Positions 31,584 to 41,564 are shown, counted from the first letter of the stretch. The stretch: 64,000 bases of DNA from Trichobilharzia szidati (GCA_944472155.2 OX235277.1:26918804-26982803); one strand, 5' to 3'. The notes: a model not told the origin generated them from the letters alone. Translations and numbers: made by a program.

Positions 31584-31965
31584 AATCCAAGTCAATAGAA
31601 AATGATCAATACATATGTAAAGATGGTTACCGGGAGACGCAATTCTATCACTCATGAAGAAATTTAAATCATTTCACTTTATGCTTAATATTGCGCTGAA
31701 AGGGAATGTTGTCCAGAAGGACGACGAAAGCTTCGCAACTAAACCAACCAGCTCAGAGAACACTATTAATTGCAAGTAGGGCTTATTAGTAGGTAGATGG
31801 AAGTAATCTGAATAGAAGATGGTCGTTTCGTTTGTTTGTGCACCGAGTTGACTAGCTGTGTACTCAGTCCGCCAACTCTGTTCAGAGAGCCGAATTCTTT
31901 CAATTCATGTCAAACTTTTGATCGATATTAGTAGTTTCTATAAATATTCATTGCTATCAATCGGT

Positions 31966-32242
31966 AGTGTTAGTACATGCTGTCAATGCGAATTTCATTG
32001 ACTTCTTGATCGACTGTCATTTATGGCATGGTGCAGATCAAATATGTATTGTGATCTGAATAGTTTGAGTGGTTGAAGTTTAACCTGAGACTTTCTAGTT
32101 TTCAAATGACGAGTCTATTTCCAATGTATGACTCGAAACTCCACTTGTTTGTGTACAGATGCAATGACATTAAAACATAATTTGATGCTTAGTGGTGGTG
32201 CTGCTGCTGCTGATTTCCACGGGTTCTTTAGATGTTGTCTGT
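31966..32242. other. Unit A DNA without recognised feature
   Basis: Collinear with 50080-50345. No frame or repeat recognised. Confidence 0.5.
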
Positions 32243-32468
32243 TGACAATAATAATAATAATAATAATAATAATTTGCTTAATTCCAAAATGGTATTTGTG
32301 ATACAGAATGGAATTTTCAGCATTTTTACTACAGTATTGCATCCAGTTAGTACATTATCAATAAATAAAATTCTACATAGATTAAGGAAATCTCAGTTCA
32401 TTATGACAAAAACATATTGGGATGTCGGTAGCAAAGCTAAAGTTGAACACTGTTTGAAGGTGTTAGAA
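32243..32468 (-). mobile_element. CR1-like 3' tail fragment, present only in unit A
   Basis: Starts with (AAT)n at 32248-32272, then 'ttgcttaattcc' and 'tgatacagaatggaattttcagc', close to the 3' end of the CR1-like element at 20416-20480. Unit B (about 50355) continues directly into 'aaagcttttctccatgg'. A short 5'-truncated insertion is likely. The target duplication is unclear. Confidence 0.6.
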
Positions 32469-32711
32469 AAGCTTTTCTCCATGGTGGCCAATTTCTTTAT
32501 AAGTGAGCACAGTATAATGTTATTCACTGTCTTGGTTTAAGGATGCATAAATTTGGGTAGTTTAGCCAGTCGTCTTGATGGCAGAATTCTAAAATGCAAT
32601 TATTTTCACAGAAACTTAACTTATCAGGTCTGTATTCTTAAGACCGGGGAATGAACTTACTACTCATCGACTTGCCTTACTCTATTGTTATTAAACTACT
32701 TTAAATATTTT

Positions 32712-32960
32712 GGTGGATGATGGGTGGTGGTGAGCAATGGAATCCAGGTTGCGCGTTTCATCCTGTCTGGGACTCGTCAACTGGAAGCACACAAGAGGTG
32801 GCATTCTTGTTCCACCCCCACCCAAGTGGTCGGGTAGATAATTTCTTGGCATTTGAAACAAGGGTCACTGGGTTCGAGTCTCAGCAGGAATATCCAGTTG
32901 ACGAGTCCTGAATAGAAGGAAATATGCGTCCCAGATTCCACTACTAGTCACCATCCACCA
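32712..32960 (+). mobile_element. Smα-like SINE with two opposed hammerheads (unit A)
   Basis: Order: 'ggtggatgatgggtggtggt', a minus-strand hammerhead (TTGACGA 32774-32780, stem II, GAAAC 32755-32759, 'acctggattcca'), a tRNA-like part 'caagtggtcgggtagataat' and 'cactgggttcgagtctcag' (B-box 32868-32884), a plus-strand hammerhead (TTGACGA 32898-32904, 'tcctgaatagaagg', AAAT, GTC, 'ccagattccac'), and 'tcaccatccacc'. The ends are inverted copies. Usual Smα SINEs have only the downstream hammerhead. Both have C3 changed to U. Confidence 0.8.
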
Positions 32961-33084
32961 AATTACTTCACGTTGATCCTCAGACACCATCGAAGCCTCC
33001 GTACCAGGAACTGAGAGACATGTCAACAGAAGCCGAACACTTCGGTCCAGTCAATTTCAGTGGGGAAGTCGAAATTTGACTGAA

Positions 33085-33290
33085 GGCGCCGGTGGCACAG
33101 TGTTTAGGACTCTCGCCGACCATGCACATGGTCCGGGGTTCGATATTCTGCCGACGCACACCTGATATCTATGGTCGGCCTGCAAAATTTGGGCTACCGA
33201 TATCACATGCTGAAAATTCCATACCTGTACCAAAAAATGCGGTGTGGAATCAAGATGTAATCAAAAATAATAAAAAATAAAAAAATAAAT
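33085..33290 (+). mobile_element. tRNA-derived SINE2, plus strand (unit A)
   Basis: 'gcgccggtggcacagtgttt' (A-box), 'tccggggttcgatattc' (B-box), a body with 'atggtcggcctgcaaaattt' and 'gggctaccgatatcaca', and an A-rich tail of AAATAA units. Unit B at about 50955-50975 has only the A-rich end. Confidence 0.8.
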
Positions 33291-33337
33291 AAATACGAAC
33301 TGAATGAATTCAGAGTTGTTTTGAAAATCTGAATTTT

Positions 33338-34629
33338 GAAGAGAGAAAGAACGAACATGTTTTCAGGATAATACGAGCTCGTTTTATTTCGAGGTCTAGT
33401 AAAACGCTCTTCAGCAGAGCCAAAAAAATACGTTCAGAAGACAAGATTTAAGAAGAACTCGCCGTCATCGAAAAGAACCTTATCGAGAATGGATATCCCC
33501 GAAAGTTCATATTAAAGTATGGAAATGAAGAAGCACACAAACCGAAACCTGACACCGTTGAAAAGAAACCAGTTTTCATCTGCCTAGCGTACAAAGAGGA
33601 AGACGTATCCACAAGAACAGAAAAAAGAATCACAGATGCATTAAAAAGAACGTTTCCAGCCGCCAGACTGATCCTAATTCACAACACTGTGTGCTCATTA
33701 ACCCAGTCAAAAGTAGATGAGTACCCTACTCACGTCAACTCCAACTGCATTTACCAATTCACTTGCACTTGCGGAGGCAAGTATATAGGAAGGACTGAGA
33801 GGAGAACATCTACTAGATTTTCTGAACACATTCCTAAGAGTCACCGGACAAAAGGAAGAAAAGTGTTATCCAGTGCAATCGCTAGACATTTAACTGACAC
33901 AAGACACACAGTAGAAATTAGCCACGCCTTCAAAATAATGAATACGCAAAGAAACCCATAGCTACTTCGCTTCGCAGAAGCCACTGCTACCAATAAACTT
34001 CGACCAGACCTCTGTATGGAGAAAGTTAGTGTGACTAATGTTTCACTAACCTGGTAACCCTAATTCTATTTTATTTTTGTTTTGCCTTTTTGTCAGTATG
34101 CCTGTGTGTTTGTCTTGTTACGAAACATTCTATTCAATTTTGACTTTCACTTGCTAAGTTGAACTGATTATCAAGTTTCTAAATCCAATCAGTTGTCTGT
34201 TTAAGTTTAAAAAAATGTTACTTCACTATTCACCCCTACCCTCTTAAACTCTCCACCACAAGATGTGTAAATTCACTCTGTTCTCTGACCCTGACCCTGT
34301 GTTATGCCTCTAACCAATCTGTGTTTTCCGATAGAAATCTGAACTCTAACCCCTCCTATCTAATTCCACTATATTTAGTCAGTTGTTTTTTGACACTGAA
34401 TAATCTGTCTACCTACATCAAATTCTGGAATTATGTTCCTTATAACTTCCATCTATAACTCCAAGTAATTATGAAAAAGTATGTTCCAAAACATTTTGAA
34501 GCTTATAATATGATTTTGTTTAGGATGTATGCAGTCAATGAGAATCCACGAAATAAAACGAGCTCGTATTATCCTGCAAACATGTTCATTCTTGCTCTCT
34601 TCAAACTAATAAAGGGAACCGGTTGTATG
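33338..34629 (+). mobile_element. PLE insertion with 13-bp target duplication, unit A only
   Basis: AAATCTGAATTTT occurs at 33325-33337 and at 34630-34642. Unit B has a single related site at about 51014-51028 and no insert. Inside the duplications lie ~54-bp inverted arms (33338-33391 and 34549-34603: 'gaagagag', 'gaacatgttt', 'aggataatacgagctcgttt'). The content is the PLE linker and GIY-YIG domain plus about 480 bp of 3' UTR. Confidence 0.9.
33393..34060 (+). pseudogene. PLE linker and GIY-YIG domain, nearly open
   Basis: One frame with two stops: 'SSKTLFSRAKKIRSEDKI' TAA, 'ENLIENGYPRKFI' region (33480-33520), 'CLAYKEEDVSTRTEKRITDA' (33580-33640), 'VCSLTQSKVDEYPTHVNSNC', 'IYQFTCTCGGKYIGRTERRT' (33748-33810), 'SSAIARHLTDTRHTVEISHA' (33868-33930), a TAG at 33959-33961, then 'LLRFAEATATNKLRPDLC' (33962-34015). 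The RT is missing. The clear target duplication agrees with a young insertion. Confidence 0.85.
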
Positions 34630-35205
34630 AAATCTGAATTTTGTTATTTCTGCTAGGTGAGTGAGGAAGATTTTCAAACTGGTATACGGTTAATGAAGGC
34701 ATATCTTGCCTTTCCGATTCTGACTGGATTTGACATCTCCATCCGTTCCGCCAGCTGTGGTTGAAATGATGCTTCTCGGCTGGATAAGTAAAGGAGGTAA
34801 CCATTGTTAAATCTCTCCCGTTGATGGTGATTGGTGCTGGTTGTTGTTGCTGTTGGTTGGTTCGTTGGTTATCTTCATCACCTCCTTGTTCTCTATGTTC
34901 ACCTGAAGTTCTGTGTTCGCTGTCTGCATCTGCCAGTTTTTTGGTTCTCACCTGCAAGTCTTCGAGTTTGTGTGACATTAGACATATATATCATCTGCGA
35001 AATTCAGGTCTTCTAGAATCTTCTTATCGGTCGTCCAGCGTATTGCTGTCTTTTCACTCCCACGCACAGTCTGACGCATAATCCAGTACATCACAATTAA
35101 GAATATCATCATGGGTGGTAATAGGCAGCTCTGTCTTACGCCTGTATGCACTTCGAACGCCTCGCCAAGTTTTCCGTTGTGGAACACTCTACACGTGGCT
35201 TTACA
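34630..35205 (-). pseudogene. RTE-like fragment split by the PLE (unit A)
   Basis: On the minus strand 35187-34978 reads 'KLGEAFEVHTGVRQSCLLPP', 'MYWIMRQTVRGSEKTAIRWT' and 'LEDLNFADDIYV' (FADD intact). 34978-34660 continues 'MSHKLEDLQVRTKKLADADS' and 'ITINGRDLTMVTSFTYP'. A further piece lies at about 33300-33337, left of the PLE. The counterpart is 51000-51699. Confidence 0.75.
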
Positions 35206-35303
35206 TTTACATAATTAAATATTAAACATTGGCATTTGAATTACTGTGGTTAATATAACTTGGGATCAGAGGTTTGAATTAATGGATAACAATCGAAGTA
35301 ATC

Positions 35304-35340
<37 letters not shown>

Positions 35341-35342
35341 GG
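35304..35342. repeat. (AAT)n microsatellite
   Basis: Thirteen or so AAT units. The unit B counterpart (about 51805) is much shorter, so length changed after the duplication. Confidence 0.9.
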
Positions 35343-35455
35343 ATAAATTCATCCAAGTGTTTATATAATCTAGGTAATGGTAAATGTATAGGTAGAATGT
35401 GTATTCTAGTAGGGTTAGTGGAGAAAATAACTGTTGCCACATAGCGATTAGATAA

Positions 35456-35983
35456 CATATCAAGTGGAATCCGAATTGCCTGAATAGGAATGATGGACTA
35501 AAACAGAATCTGACCTGGTTACAACACCTCCCTCCCCCCATCAAGTGACAAAACCAACACGAATGTGATAAGCATTTTCATTATGTAAACACACGCTGCT
35601 TTTATAATCTTATACACTTATCAAATCCAACAATCTACACATGATGGTTTTGTTATCTTTACCAATTCACCAACTTGACAACTAAAAATGCCCCCAGACA
35701 GACGAACGATGATCAAGTTAGTAAACTTTATTTTGATATCATAACAGACATACTTTGTTATTTGGTTTAGTTATCGTCATCGCTATTTTTACTTTCAATA
35801 TGTCCCTTTAACTTGACCTATGTCTATTTTCTCACCCCCTAACTGTTTGTTATATATATGCTGAGATTTTGTAAATTCCGGTTTAATAATACTTTGATAA
35901 AGCTATTAGCATTAAATAGCGAAACGTCAGTAAAAACAACATCGTTTTGTTTTTCATTCATTGGGAAATACAAAAACCTTTAT
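35456..35983. other. Spacer between duplication units, PLE-tail-like
   Basis: No counterpart inside the other unit. The end (35895-35935) reads 'tttgataaagctatt', loop, 'aatagcgaaacgtcag', the hairpin-plus-CGAAACGTC motif found in PLE tails here. The segment probably derives from a PLE 3' end, and a PLE 3' end also lies just left of unit A (about 18200). Confidence 0.45.
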
Positions 35984-36164
35984 TATAATGCAGTATTTGT
36001 GAATTTGTAAACTCCACAGTACTACTCCAGGGTAAGATTATTGGCTGGAAATGTGTCGATTGTACACAATGCTCCATATTGCCTTAGGAGAATTCTGATG
36101 GCATATGCTAATTAGAGTTTTCGGCACGTATTGGCTTTAGGCAGTTTATTCGTTACACTATACA

Positions 36165-36860
36165 TGACAACAGACAACAATCAGCGTAAATGGGAGAAAC
36201 CTGAAAGAAGCATCCTACTTCACCTGCTTGGAAAGCATCGTTTCAACTACAGGCGGACGGAACCAACGAGGATATCAGAGCACGGATCGGGAAAGGAAGG
36301 CAAGCTTTCATTTCTCTCAAGTCTGTGTGGAGGTCAACAACACTACTCAACATGATAATGAAAATAAGATCCGGATTTACAACTCGAGTGTGAAGTCAGT
36401 GCTACTTTTTATGCGGATTAGAGACTTAGCGCGTCACGAAGGGCATTTCGAACAAACTACAGACCTTCATCAACAGCTGTCTTCGCTCAATACTCAAGAT
36501 CAGATGGCCGGCCAGAAAAGATCAGCAAGAGGGATCTCTGCCAATGAGCGAACCAACCAGGAACCTGTTGTGCAACAAATATGCAGGAAGAAATGGAGGT
36601 GGATTGGCCATACTCAGAGAAAACAAACCATCAAGTGACATCACACGCTAGGCCATCACTCGAGTGGAACCCGAATGCGAAGCGAAAAGTTGGTGATCAG
36701 TGCGAGGCTGACATGGAGGGGGTCACATGAAGAGAGGATGAAAGCATGTGGGCAGACATCAAGCCAGGTGAAAACGCTGGCAGAGAACCGAATGCAACGG
36801 AGACATGTGACTGAAGCCCTATGTTCCTCTAGGAACTAAAGGAAATAATAATAATATAAT
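36165..36860 (+). pseudogene. RTE-like 3' end, unit B
   Basis: Counterpart of 18425-19115. The frame 36228-36638 (136 codons) mixes two coding frames: 'FNYRRTEP'-type start, 'KIRIYNSSVKSVL', '[20 protein letters not shown]' and '[20 protein letters not shown]'. The 3' end is 'ttcctctaggaactaaagga' with an ATA tail at about 36860. Confidence 0.8.
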
Positions 36861-37255
36861 AATAATACTATAGACTACCTGAAAAGGATTCTTCTACGCT
36901 AGCTTTGTGATTTGTTTGGATTAGTTGTGTTAAAATCGAACACTGGATGCTTTTTATTCCACTCATAGATAAAACTGAGAATGAAAAGTCTAGTTCCTAT
37001 GCTTATTGAGAATCGATATAACTCGCTTGGCAGAAGAATTTGAATTCATAGATGTTTCCACAGAAGTATTTCATTTCGCTAATGTCATCTTCCCCCCCCG
37101 CTTTTGGATTTAGCTAGTGTTTCGAATGATGTGTTGCCTAAAATTTCTTGGATTATTTTATAAAAGTGCAGTCACTTCACAATTTGTACCATCTGATGAG
37201 AAGTTCCATACCAATAACGTCAATCTACTTGTTAGCAAAATTTAGAACAACACAT

Positions 37256-37299
37256 TTAAGCGAACAATATTGTTTTCAATTACATCTCATCAAGCTTAA
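37256..37299 (-). ncRNA. PLE-arm hammerhead ribozyme (left arm, unit B)
   Basis: The minus strand reads TTAAGC, TTGATGA (37287-37293; C3 changed to U), stem II, GAAA, then a perfect stem III AACAA-ta-TTGTT, TTC and GCTTAA. It has the best stem III of the four copies but a damaged first core strand. Confidence 0.7.
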
Positions 37300-37454
37300 C
37301 TCTAATATGCCTACATAACTTTACAAAGAAAAATTCAAACATAAACCAATCATCATGGTGTTTTGTCTATAGGATAATAAGATGGTGAATATAAATTGTG
37401 CAATTAGTCATAATAGTAGTAGTGATGATAATAACAATAATAATAACAATGTTT

Positions 37455-37655
37455 AATTGGTGGATGGTGATTAGCAGTGGAATCCAGGATGCGCATTTCG
37501 TCCTGTTTGGGACTTGTCGGCTGGATGTACCTGCATTTCTCAGTGAGTGATGATGTTCTCACCGAGGCTCGAACCCAGTGCCCATAATTTCAAATACCAA
37601 AACGTTATCCACTAAACCACTTGGGCCACGAGAGCCACCTCTTGTGCAACGGGTC
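37455..37655 (-). mobile_element. Smα-like SINE with hammerhead (unit B)
   Basis: Counterpart of 19696-19890. B-box 'ggttcgagcctcgg'. The hammerhead first strand reads CCGACAA (two core changes), 'aggacgaaat' and 'tcctggattccactgct'. Confidence 0.85.
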
Positions 37656-37689
37656 ATATCAATCTAAATTCAATTAAATTAAATGTGGC

Positions 37690-38064
37690 AAAACTATCTA
37701 GCCACATCTATGTGCATTTATCAATTCAACTGCACCTGTGGTGACAGTTATGTTGTGCGTACTACTAGACAGCTTAGGTAACCAACGTGTTAGTGAGCAT
37801 CTCCAATCGTGGTTTGGCAAAGGACAGACAAAAACAATCTGTAGCTCAATTTTGTCACATTTAATTGATAGTAGTCATGTAGTGGAGAAAACGAGAGCCT
37901 TCAAAGTAATTCATCGTATCCCACCGAATCTTTCCAATAGACTTCGTGTTCGTCTACTGCACACAGCTGAGGCGATAGGCATTCGAACTATTAAACCTAA
38001 ACTATGCATTCAAAAGAAGTTCGTACAGCCATTATCCCTCCTTTGTTGGCCTATTAAGACATAA
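37690..38064 (+). pseudogene. PLE GIY-YIG endonuclease fragment (unit B)
   Basis: Counterpart of 19925-20300. 'CIYQFNCTC' ends at 37735 and the first strand is frameshifted around 'VVRTTRQL'. 37738-38064 then carries 'RVSEHLQSWFGKGQTKTICS', 'KTRAFKVIHRIPPNLSNRLR' and 'AIGIRTIKPKLCIQKKFVQP' to the stop. Confidence 0.8.
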
Positions 38065-38519
38065 ACAACTAATGATTTCTCCACCACCCTTTACTTATAT
38101 TTTCAAACCCTCTCTTATCATCCTTTAATCTTATCACATCTTTATTAAAAACATGTTTCATTTACCTCCCTTACAATCTAATAACAATAATAATTTGCTT
38201 TATTCCAGAAACAGTACCAGTGGTACAGTGTGGAATTTTCAGCACATATCTACAATATTTGCAACTAATTTTATCAAACATTTAATAGGAGTTATAGGTT
38301 TCCAGGCCGTAGATGTTACGAACTTCTTGGATTTAAAAGCAGTAATTCAAAAATATCAATATAAAGACAACAACAACGGAAAACACACAAAAAACACAAA
38401 AATAATTTTAAAAAATGCGAAGAAATACCAAGAAGTAGAAAGGAAAATAAATAACGTAAAATAATATTGCATGGAGGATTTCATCATGAGCTGACATCAG
38501 TTAGAGAACCACTGGAAAA

Positions 38520-38575
38520 CCTGGGAGTACTGGACAGCTGTTTCGTCCTAGTTTGGGACCCCTCATCAGTACGCA
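38520..38575 (-). ncRNA. Hammerhead ribozyme, minus-strand arm
   Basis: Minus strand: CTGATGA (38563-38569), stem II GTCC/GGAC preceded by an extra GGG, GAAAC (38540-38544), ACAGCTGT stem III, GTC (38533-38535). The core is complete, but stem I lost three bases relative to the copy at 52.2 kb and stem II carries the GGG bulge, so activity is doubtful. Confidence 0.7.
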
Positions 38576-38643
38576 CCCACCGGGATTTGAAACCGAGCTC
38601 GCCTTGTAACCAGAAGGTCCTGGGTTCGAATCCCGGTGGGCGC

Positions 38644-38689
38644 GTACCGCTGAAGAGTCCCAAACTAGGACGAAACAGCTGTCCAGTAC
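38644..38689 (+). ncRNA. Hammerhead ribozyme, plus-strand arm, complete core
   Basis: GTACCG (38644-38649), CTGAAGA (38650-38656), stem II GTCC-caaacta-GGAC (38657-38671), GAAAC (38672-38676), minimal stem III ACA-gc-TGT, cleavage after GTC (C38683), CAGTAC (38684-38689). Stem I has five pairs and one mismatch (C38648/A38685). Every core base of the consensus is present. The very short stem III suggests it may work best as a dimer, as known for minimal HHRs. Confidence 0.8.
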
Positions 38690-40669
38690 TCCCAGGTTTT
38701 CCAGTGGTACTCTAACTGATGTCAGCTCATGATGAAATCCTCCATGCAATTAAACAAAATCCCTACCAAACCAATACTTGAAAATAAAATATTATCTCAG
38801 TATTGGGTAGTAGAAGCTATGGTGTGATTATGCATGGTGACAGTAAAGCTATAGTCAAACAAAAAATTATGAAATGATATTTAAGAATGTTTATCACCAA
38901 GATGATCAGTTAATTTGGTTAAAACAACTCTAAACAATCATAAAATAACATTTCAGGGTTGTTTTTTTTATCAGGTCTAAATGCGGTGTTTGTAGTGGTA
39001 GTGTGAGTAATCCTGCATAATACAAAATTTTAAGATGGTGATAATGGCTTTCACAACCAACATTGTCAGTGAATATTGCCGAACAAAAAAACAACAACCA
39101 CAAAGACTAATAATTACATGATGGCTAATGACTGGACAATTTTGTAATACTCATAGTGCTAATATAGTCAGAACCAGTAGATACACAAAAGAAGGAATAA
39201 AGCACAAAAAAGTAAGCCAATGTTAATAATTTAGGTAGCTAAGTATGCTTAAGAAGGTGTTCACTATAGAATACAAAATAAGAGTGAACTAAAAGAGCCT
39301 AAAATTATGTTATTGACAACAAAGCAAGTCATAGGTTTCGCGCTTAACATTGTCTCTGTCGCTTAGAACACGGGCCAAATATGGTATCGTTGAGTTCCTG
39401 TACTTGGTTGTACGAGCATAGATTATTTTGTACTGATTTCTGGTTCTACCTGATGAGATACAAGGTGAGAGTTGGGAATAGACGGGGTGTTGGGGGTCGG
39501 AGATTATGGTTTTAGACCATTTTTCGCATGTATTTAGATGCCTTTCTCCTAATGAAGTGACGAACTGACTGAGTTTTACACCACTAGTCCTACTAACTAC
39601 CTTCAACATCCTTCTCAGGATGGCATAGTCCTTTTTCAGTAGCCAAGGAAAGACTAACGGGGAGCAGTAAAGTAGAATAGGTAAGATACGAGAGTTGACA
39701 AATTGTGAAAGTAGAGGTTGGGTGATTCCAGATTGTCTTAGTTTCTTAATGTAGTAGGTAAGACAGAACACTTTCTTAGAAATCGTTAGGAAGACATAAC
39801 TAGACCGAGGTATTTTGCACTAGACTTGGTTTCAATTATAGTCCCCTCAATGCAACAGGCTTCATGAGTACTTACTAGTGTTCGTAGATCTCGTTTATGC
39901 CTAAGGGAGAAGTCAATAGTCTGGCATTTTGAGGGATTCAGCATGAGGCCATTTAGTTTAGACCACCGACTGATGTCCGACAGGAAGCTATTTAATTTCG
40001 AACAGTTTGTCTGAAACTTTACGGGAAGCGAAAGAGTCAGGTCATCTGCATATTTGACGGAGTTGATTTCCTCTGAAAAAAGTAAGTCATGTAAGAAGAA
40101 GGAAAAGGGAAACGGAGAGAGAACAGCACCCTGAGGAACTCCAGCTTCAGTAAGCAAAGGAGAGGAAGATACACCATTATATACCGTGTACTGCATCCTA
40201 TTAGAGAAGTGAGAGTGCAGTCAGTTGATAACCTAGGGCTCATTTTGTGAAAGGCTAAGCTTGTTTAACAAAAGACCTGTAGGTACAGAGTCGAAAGCAG
40301 ATGTATAATCCAGGAACGTACAACGGACATACTTGGCCCCTTTGTCTAAGGATGATACAATGTTTTCACGGAACACAGCAGCATTACTTAATCGGTTCAT
40401 TTGTTTTTCCTAGCCCTTATCGACTACTACGTCTATCTGAGCATTTGTTTATTTAATGATGCTGTTTTTCATTATTCTTGTTATCACTGATTACCTCACT
40501 TTTTCATCCTTACTATTGATAAAACCATTATTATTATTATCATTATATTATGACTAATTGCACAATTTATATTCACCATCGTATTATCCTATAGACAAAA
40601 CACCATGATTGGTTTATATTTGAATTTTATTTGTAAACCTATATATATATATATATATATATATTAGAG

Positions 40670-40715
40670 TTAGGCCTGATGAGATCTAATTGAAACAACA
40701 ATATTGTTCGCTTAA
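40670..40715 (+). ncRNA. PLE-arm hammerhead ribozyme (right arm, unit B)
   Basis: TTAGGC (40670-40675), CTGATGA (40676-40682), stem II GAT/ATT, GAAAC (40692-40696), hairpin AACAA-ta-TTGTT, cleavage after C40709, GCTTAA (40710-40715). Stem I has six pairs including one G-U. The core is complete; one extra C sits between GAAA and stem III. Confidence 0.8.
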
Positions 40716-40879
40716 ATGTGTTGTTCTAAATTTTACTATGGGAATATTTAATATACTTACTAGTAGTTTGGAAGAAAATCTGAAAGATTAGGCAGTAATA
40801 GTACAAGTACGCAGTTTAACTACTGAGGTCGGAAATCTCTAAAATCAATAAGTAGCTTTTGTTGTGAAACTAACAATGA

Positions 40880-41290
40880 TAACATCAATAAGAAAGAATA
40901 TAAGGCATCTACAGTTTTACCACATTAAAAGGGGATATCTAAAACCCAACGCAGGATTCTTAATAAAGTAGGAATTAGGGTGGCATTTAAGCATACTAAC
41001 TCACTCAGGTAGGACAAGCTCTGTAGATTAAAGGACCTGGTGGACACAATTAAACAAAATAACATAACTTACAAAATACCTTCCACTGACTGTGAGTGAG
41101 GTCAACTACATAGATCGAACTAGCAGATCAGGAGTAGTGAGATTGTGAGAAGATAAGCATTTAGCTAAGGTTAGAATTATTGACCCCACGAAGATAAGTC
41201 ATTTAGAAAGATGAACTGTGTGACTCTATCAAAATAAAATTCTATCCATAATGGAGTTATTCTCAACAGTCACAGTGTCCAAGTTTTATC
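40880..41290 (+). pseudogene. PLE linker/GIY-YIG relic (unit B)
   Basis: Counterpart of 22740-23150 with the same stops and the same 'NYIDRTSRSGVVRL'. Decay therefore predates the duplication. Confidence 0.7.
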
Positions 41291-41360
41291 CTTATACTTT
41301 TACCAAGTGTTCGTCTTGCGTTACACTCCTTACTTTTCTAACGGCGGTCTCTAACTGATA

Positions 41361-41561
41361 TTTTTAATTTTTTTTATTTTTGATTGCAGCTTGATTCCAC
41401 ATCGTATTTTTTGGTACAGGTATGGAATTTTCGGCATGTGATATCGGTAGCCCATATTTTGCAGGCCGACCATAGATATCAAGTGTGCGTCGGCAGGGGA
41501 TCGAACCCCGGACCATGTGCACGGTAGGCAAGTGTCCTAACCACTGTGCCACCGACGCACA
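41361..41561 (-). mobile_element. SINE2 insertion, unit B only
   Basis: The minus strand starts 'cgtcggtggcacagtggtta' and 'ggtccggggttcgatcccct' (B-box), and ends in a T/A-rich tail at 41361-41385. Unit A reads 'aactgatatcgacatgaaac' straight through (about 23207-23226). Confidence 0.85.
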
Positions 41562-41564
41562 TGA

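Larger units (their letters stand above)
29885..31965 (+). mobile_element. PLE with RT and GIY-YIG, unit A
   Basis: Left arm 29885-30180 matches both inverted arms of the unit B copy (49035-49335 and 49765-50065). The core 30181-31965 holds pLTR-type sequence, the RT palm and the GIY-YIG domain in one orientation, then a 3' part 31770-31965. In unit B the core is inverted and lacks the coding section. The RT is 5'-truncated: it begins at 'ALYTSISPKLA', just after 'aataatagtagggc'. Confidence 0.8.
18240..35455 (+). repeat. Tandem segmental duplication, unit A
   Basis: Collinear with 35984-51935 at every landmark checked: 18240/35984, 19507/37256, 20416/38178, 22270/40399, 23210/41360, 24990/43320, 26760/46385, 29885/49035, 31965/50080, 35440/51925. 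Similarity ends abruptly at both borders. Differences are discrete insertions plus scattered substitutions and small indels. Confidence 0.9.
38467..38749. mobile_element. Inverted-repeat element with a hammerhead on each strand
   Basis: Left arm 38467-38590 and right arm 38620-38749 are inverted copies with few mismatches: 'tgcatggaggatttcatcat', 'gagctgacatcagttagag', 'ctgggagtactggacagctg'. As a result almost the same peptide is encoded on both strands. The centre (about 38590-38640) holds 'ccttgtaaccagaaggtcct' and the B-box-like 'gggttcgaatccc'. It is absent at the same place in unit A (about 20690). Possible target duplication: 'aaaataatat' before and 'aaaatattat' after (38778-38793, beyond a short A-rich tail). 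Confidence 0.85.
38178..40405 (-). pseudogene. CR1-like non-LTR retrotransposon, RT to 3' end (unit B)
   Basis: On the minus strand 40196-39786 reads 'VPQGAVLSPFPFSFFLHDLL' and 'VKYADDLTLSLPVKFQTN' (YADD intact), then 'RWSKLNGLMLNPSKCQTIDF' and 'SSAKYLGLVM'. 39771-39310 continues 'FVNSRILPILLYCSPLVFPW', 'DYAILRRMLKVVSRTSGVKL' and 'YKIIYARTTKYRNSTIPYLA' to the stop. One frame break separates the two. Better preserved than unit A. The N-terminal RT and the ORF upstream are missing. The 3' UTR is split by the HHR element. Confidence 0.85.
37247..40745 (+). mobile_element. PLE with inverted HHR-bearing arms and nested insertions (unit B)
   Basis: Arms at 37247-37445 and 40540-40745. Contents match unit A, with one addition: the inverted-repeat HHR element at 38467-38749 inside the CR1-like 3' UTR. 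A (TA)n run (40641-40666) replaced the arm sequence just before the right-arm hammerhead. Confidence 0.8.

Noticed and set aside
32717..32911. 64-codon frame MMGGGEQWNPGCAF and its unit B counterparts
   Set aside because: The frame runs through the SINE hammerheads and tRNA-like part; not coding.
38467..38749. Two mirror-image open frames of about 82 codons on opposite strands starting MHGGFHHELTS
   Set aside because: They arise because the DNA is palindromic. The peptide spans ribozyme arms and a tRNA-like core and has no coding evidence.
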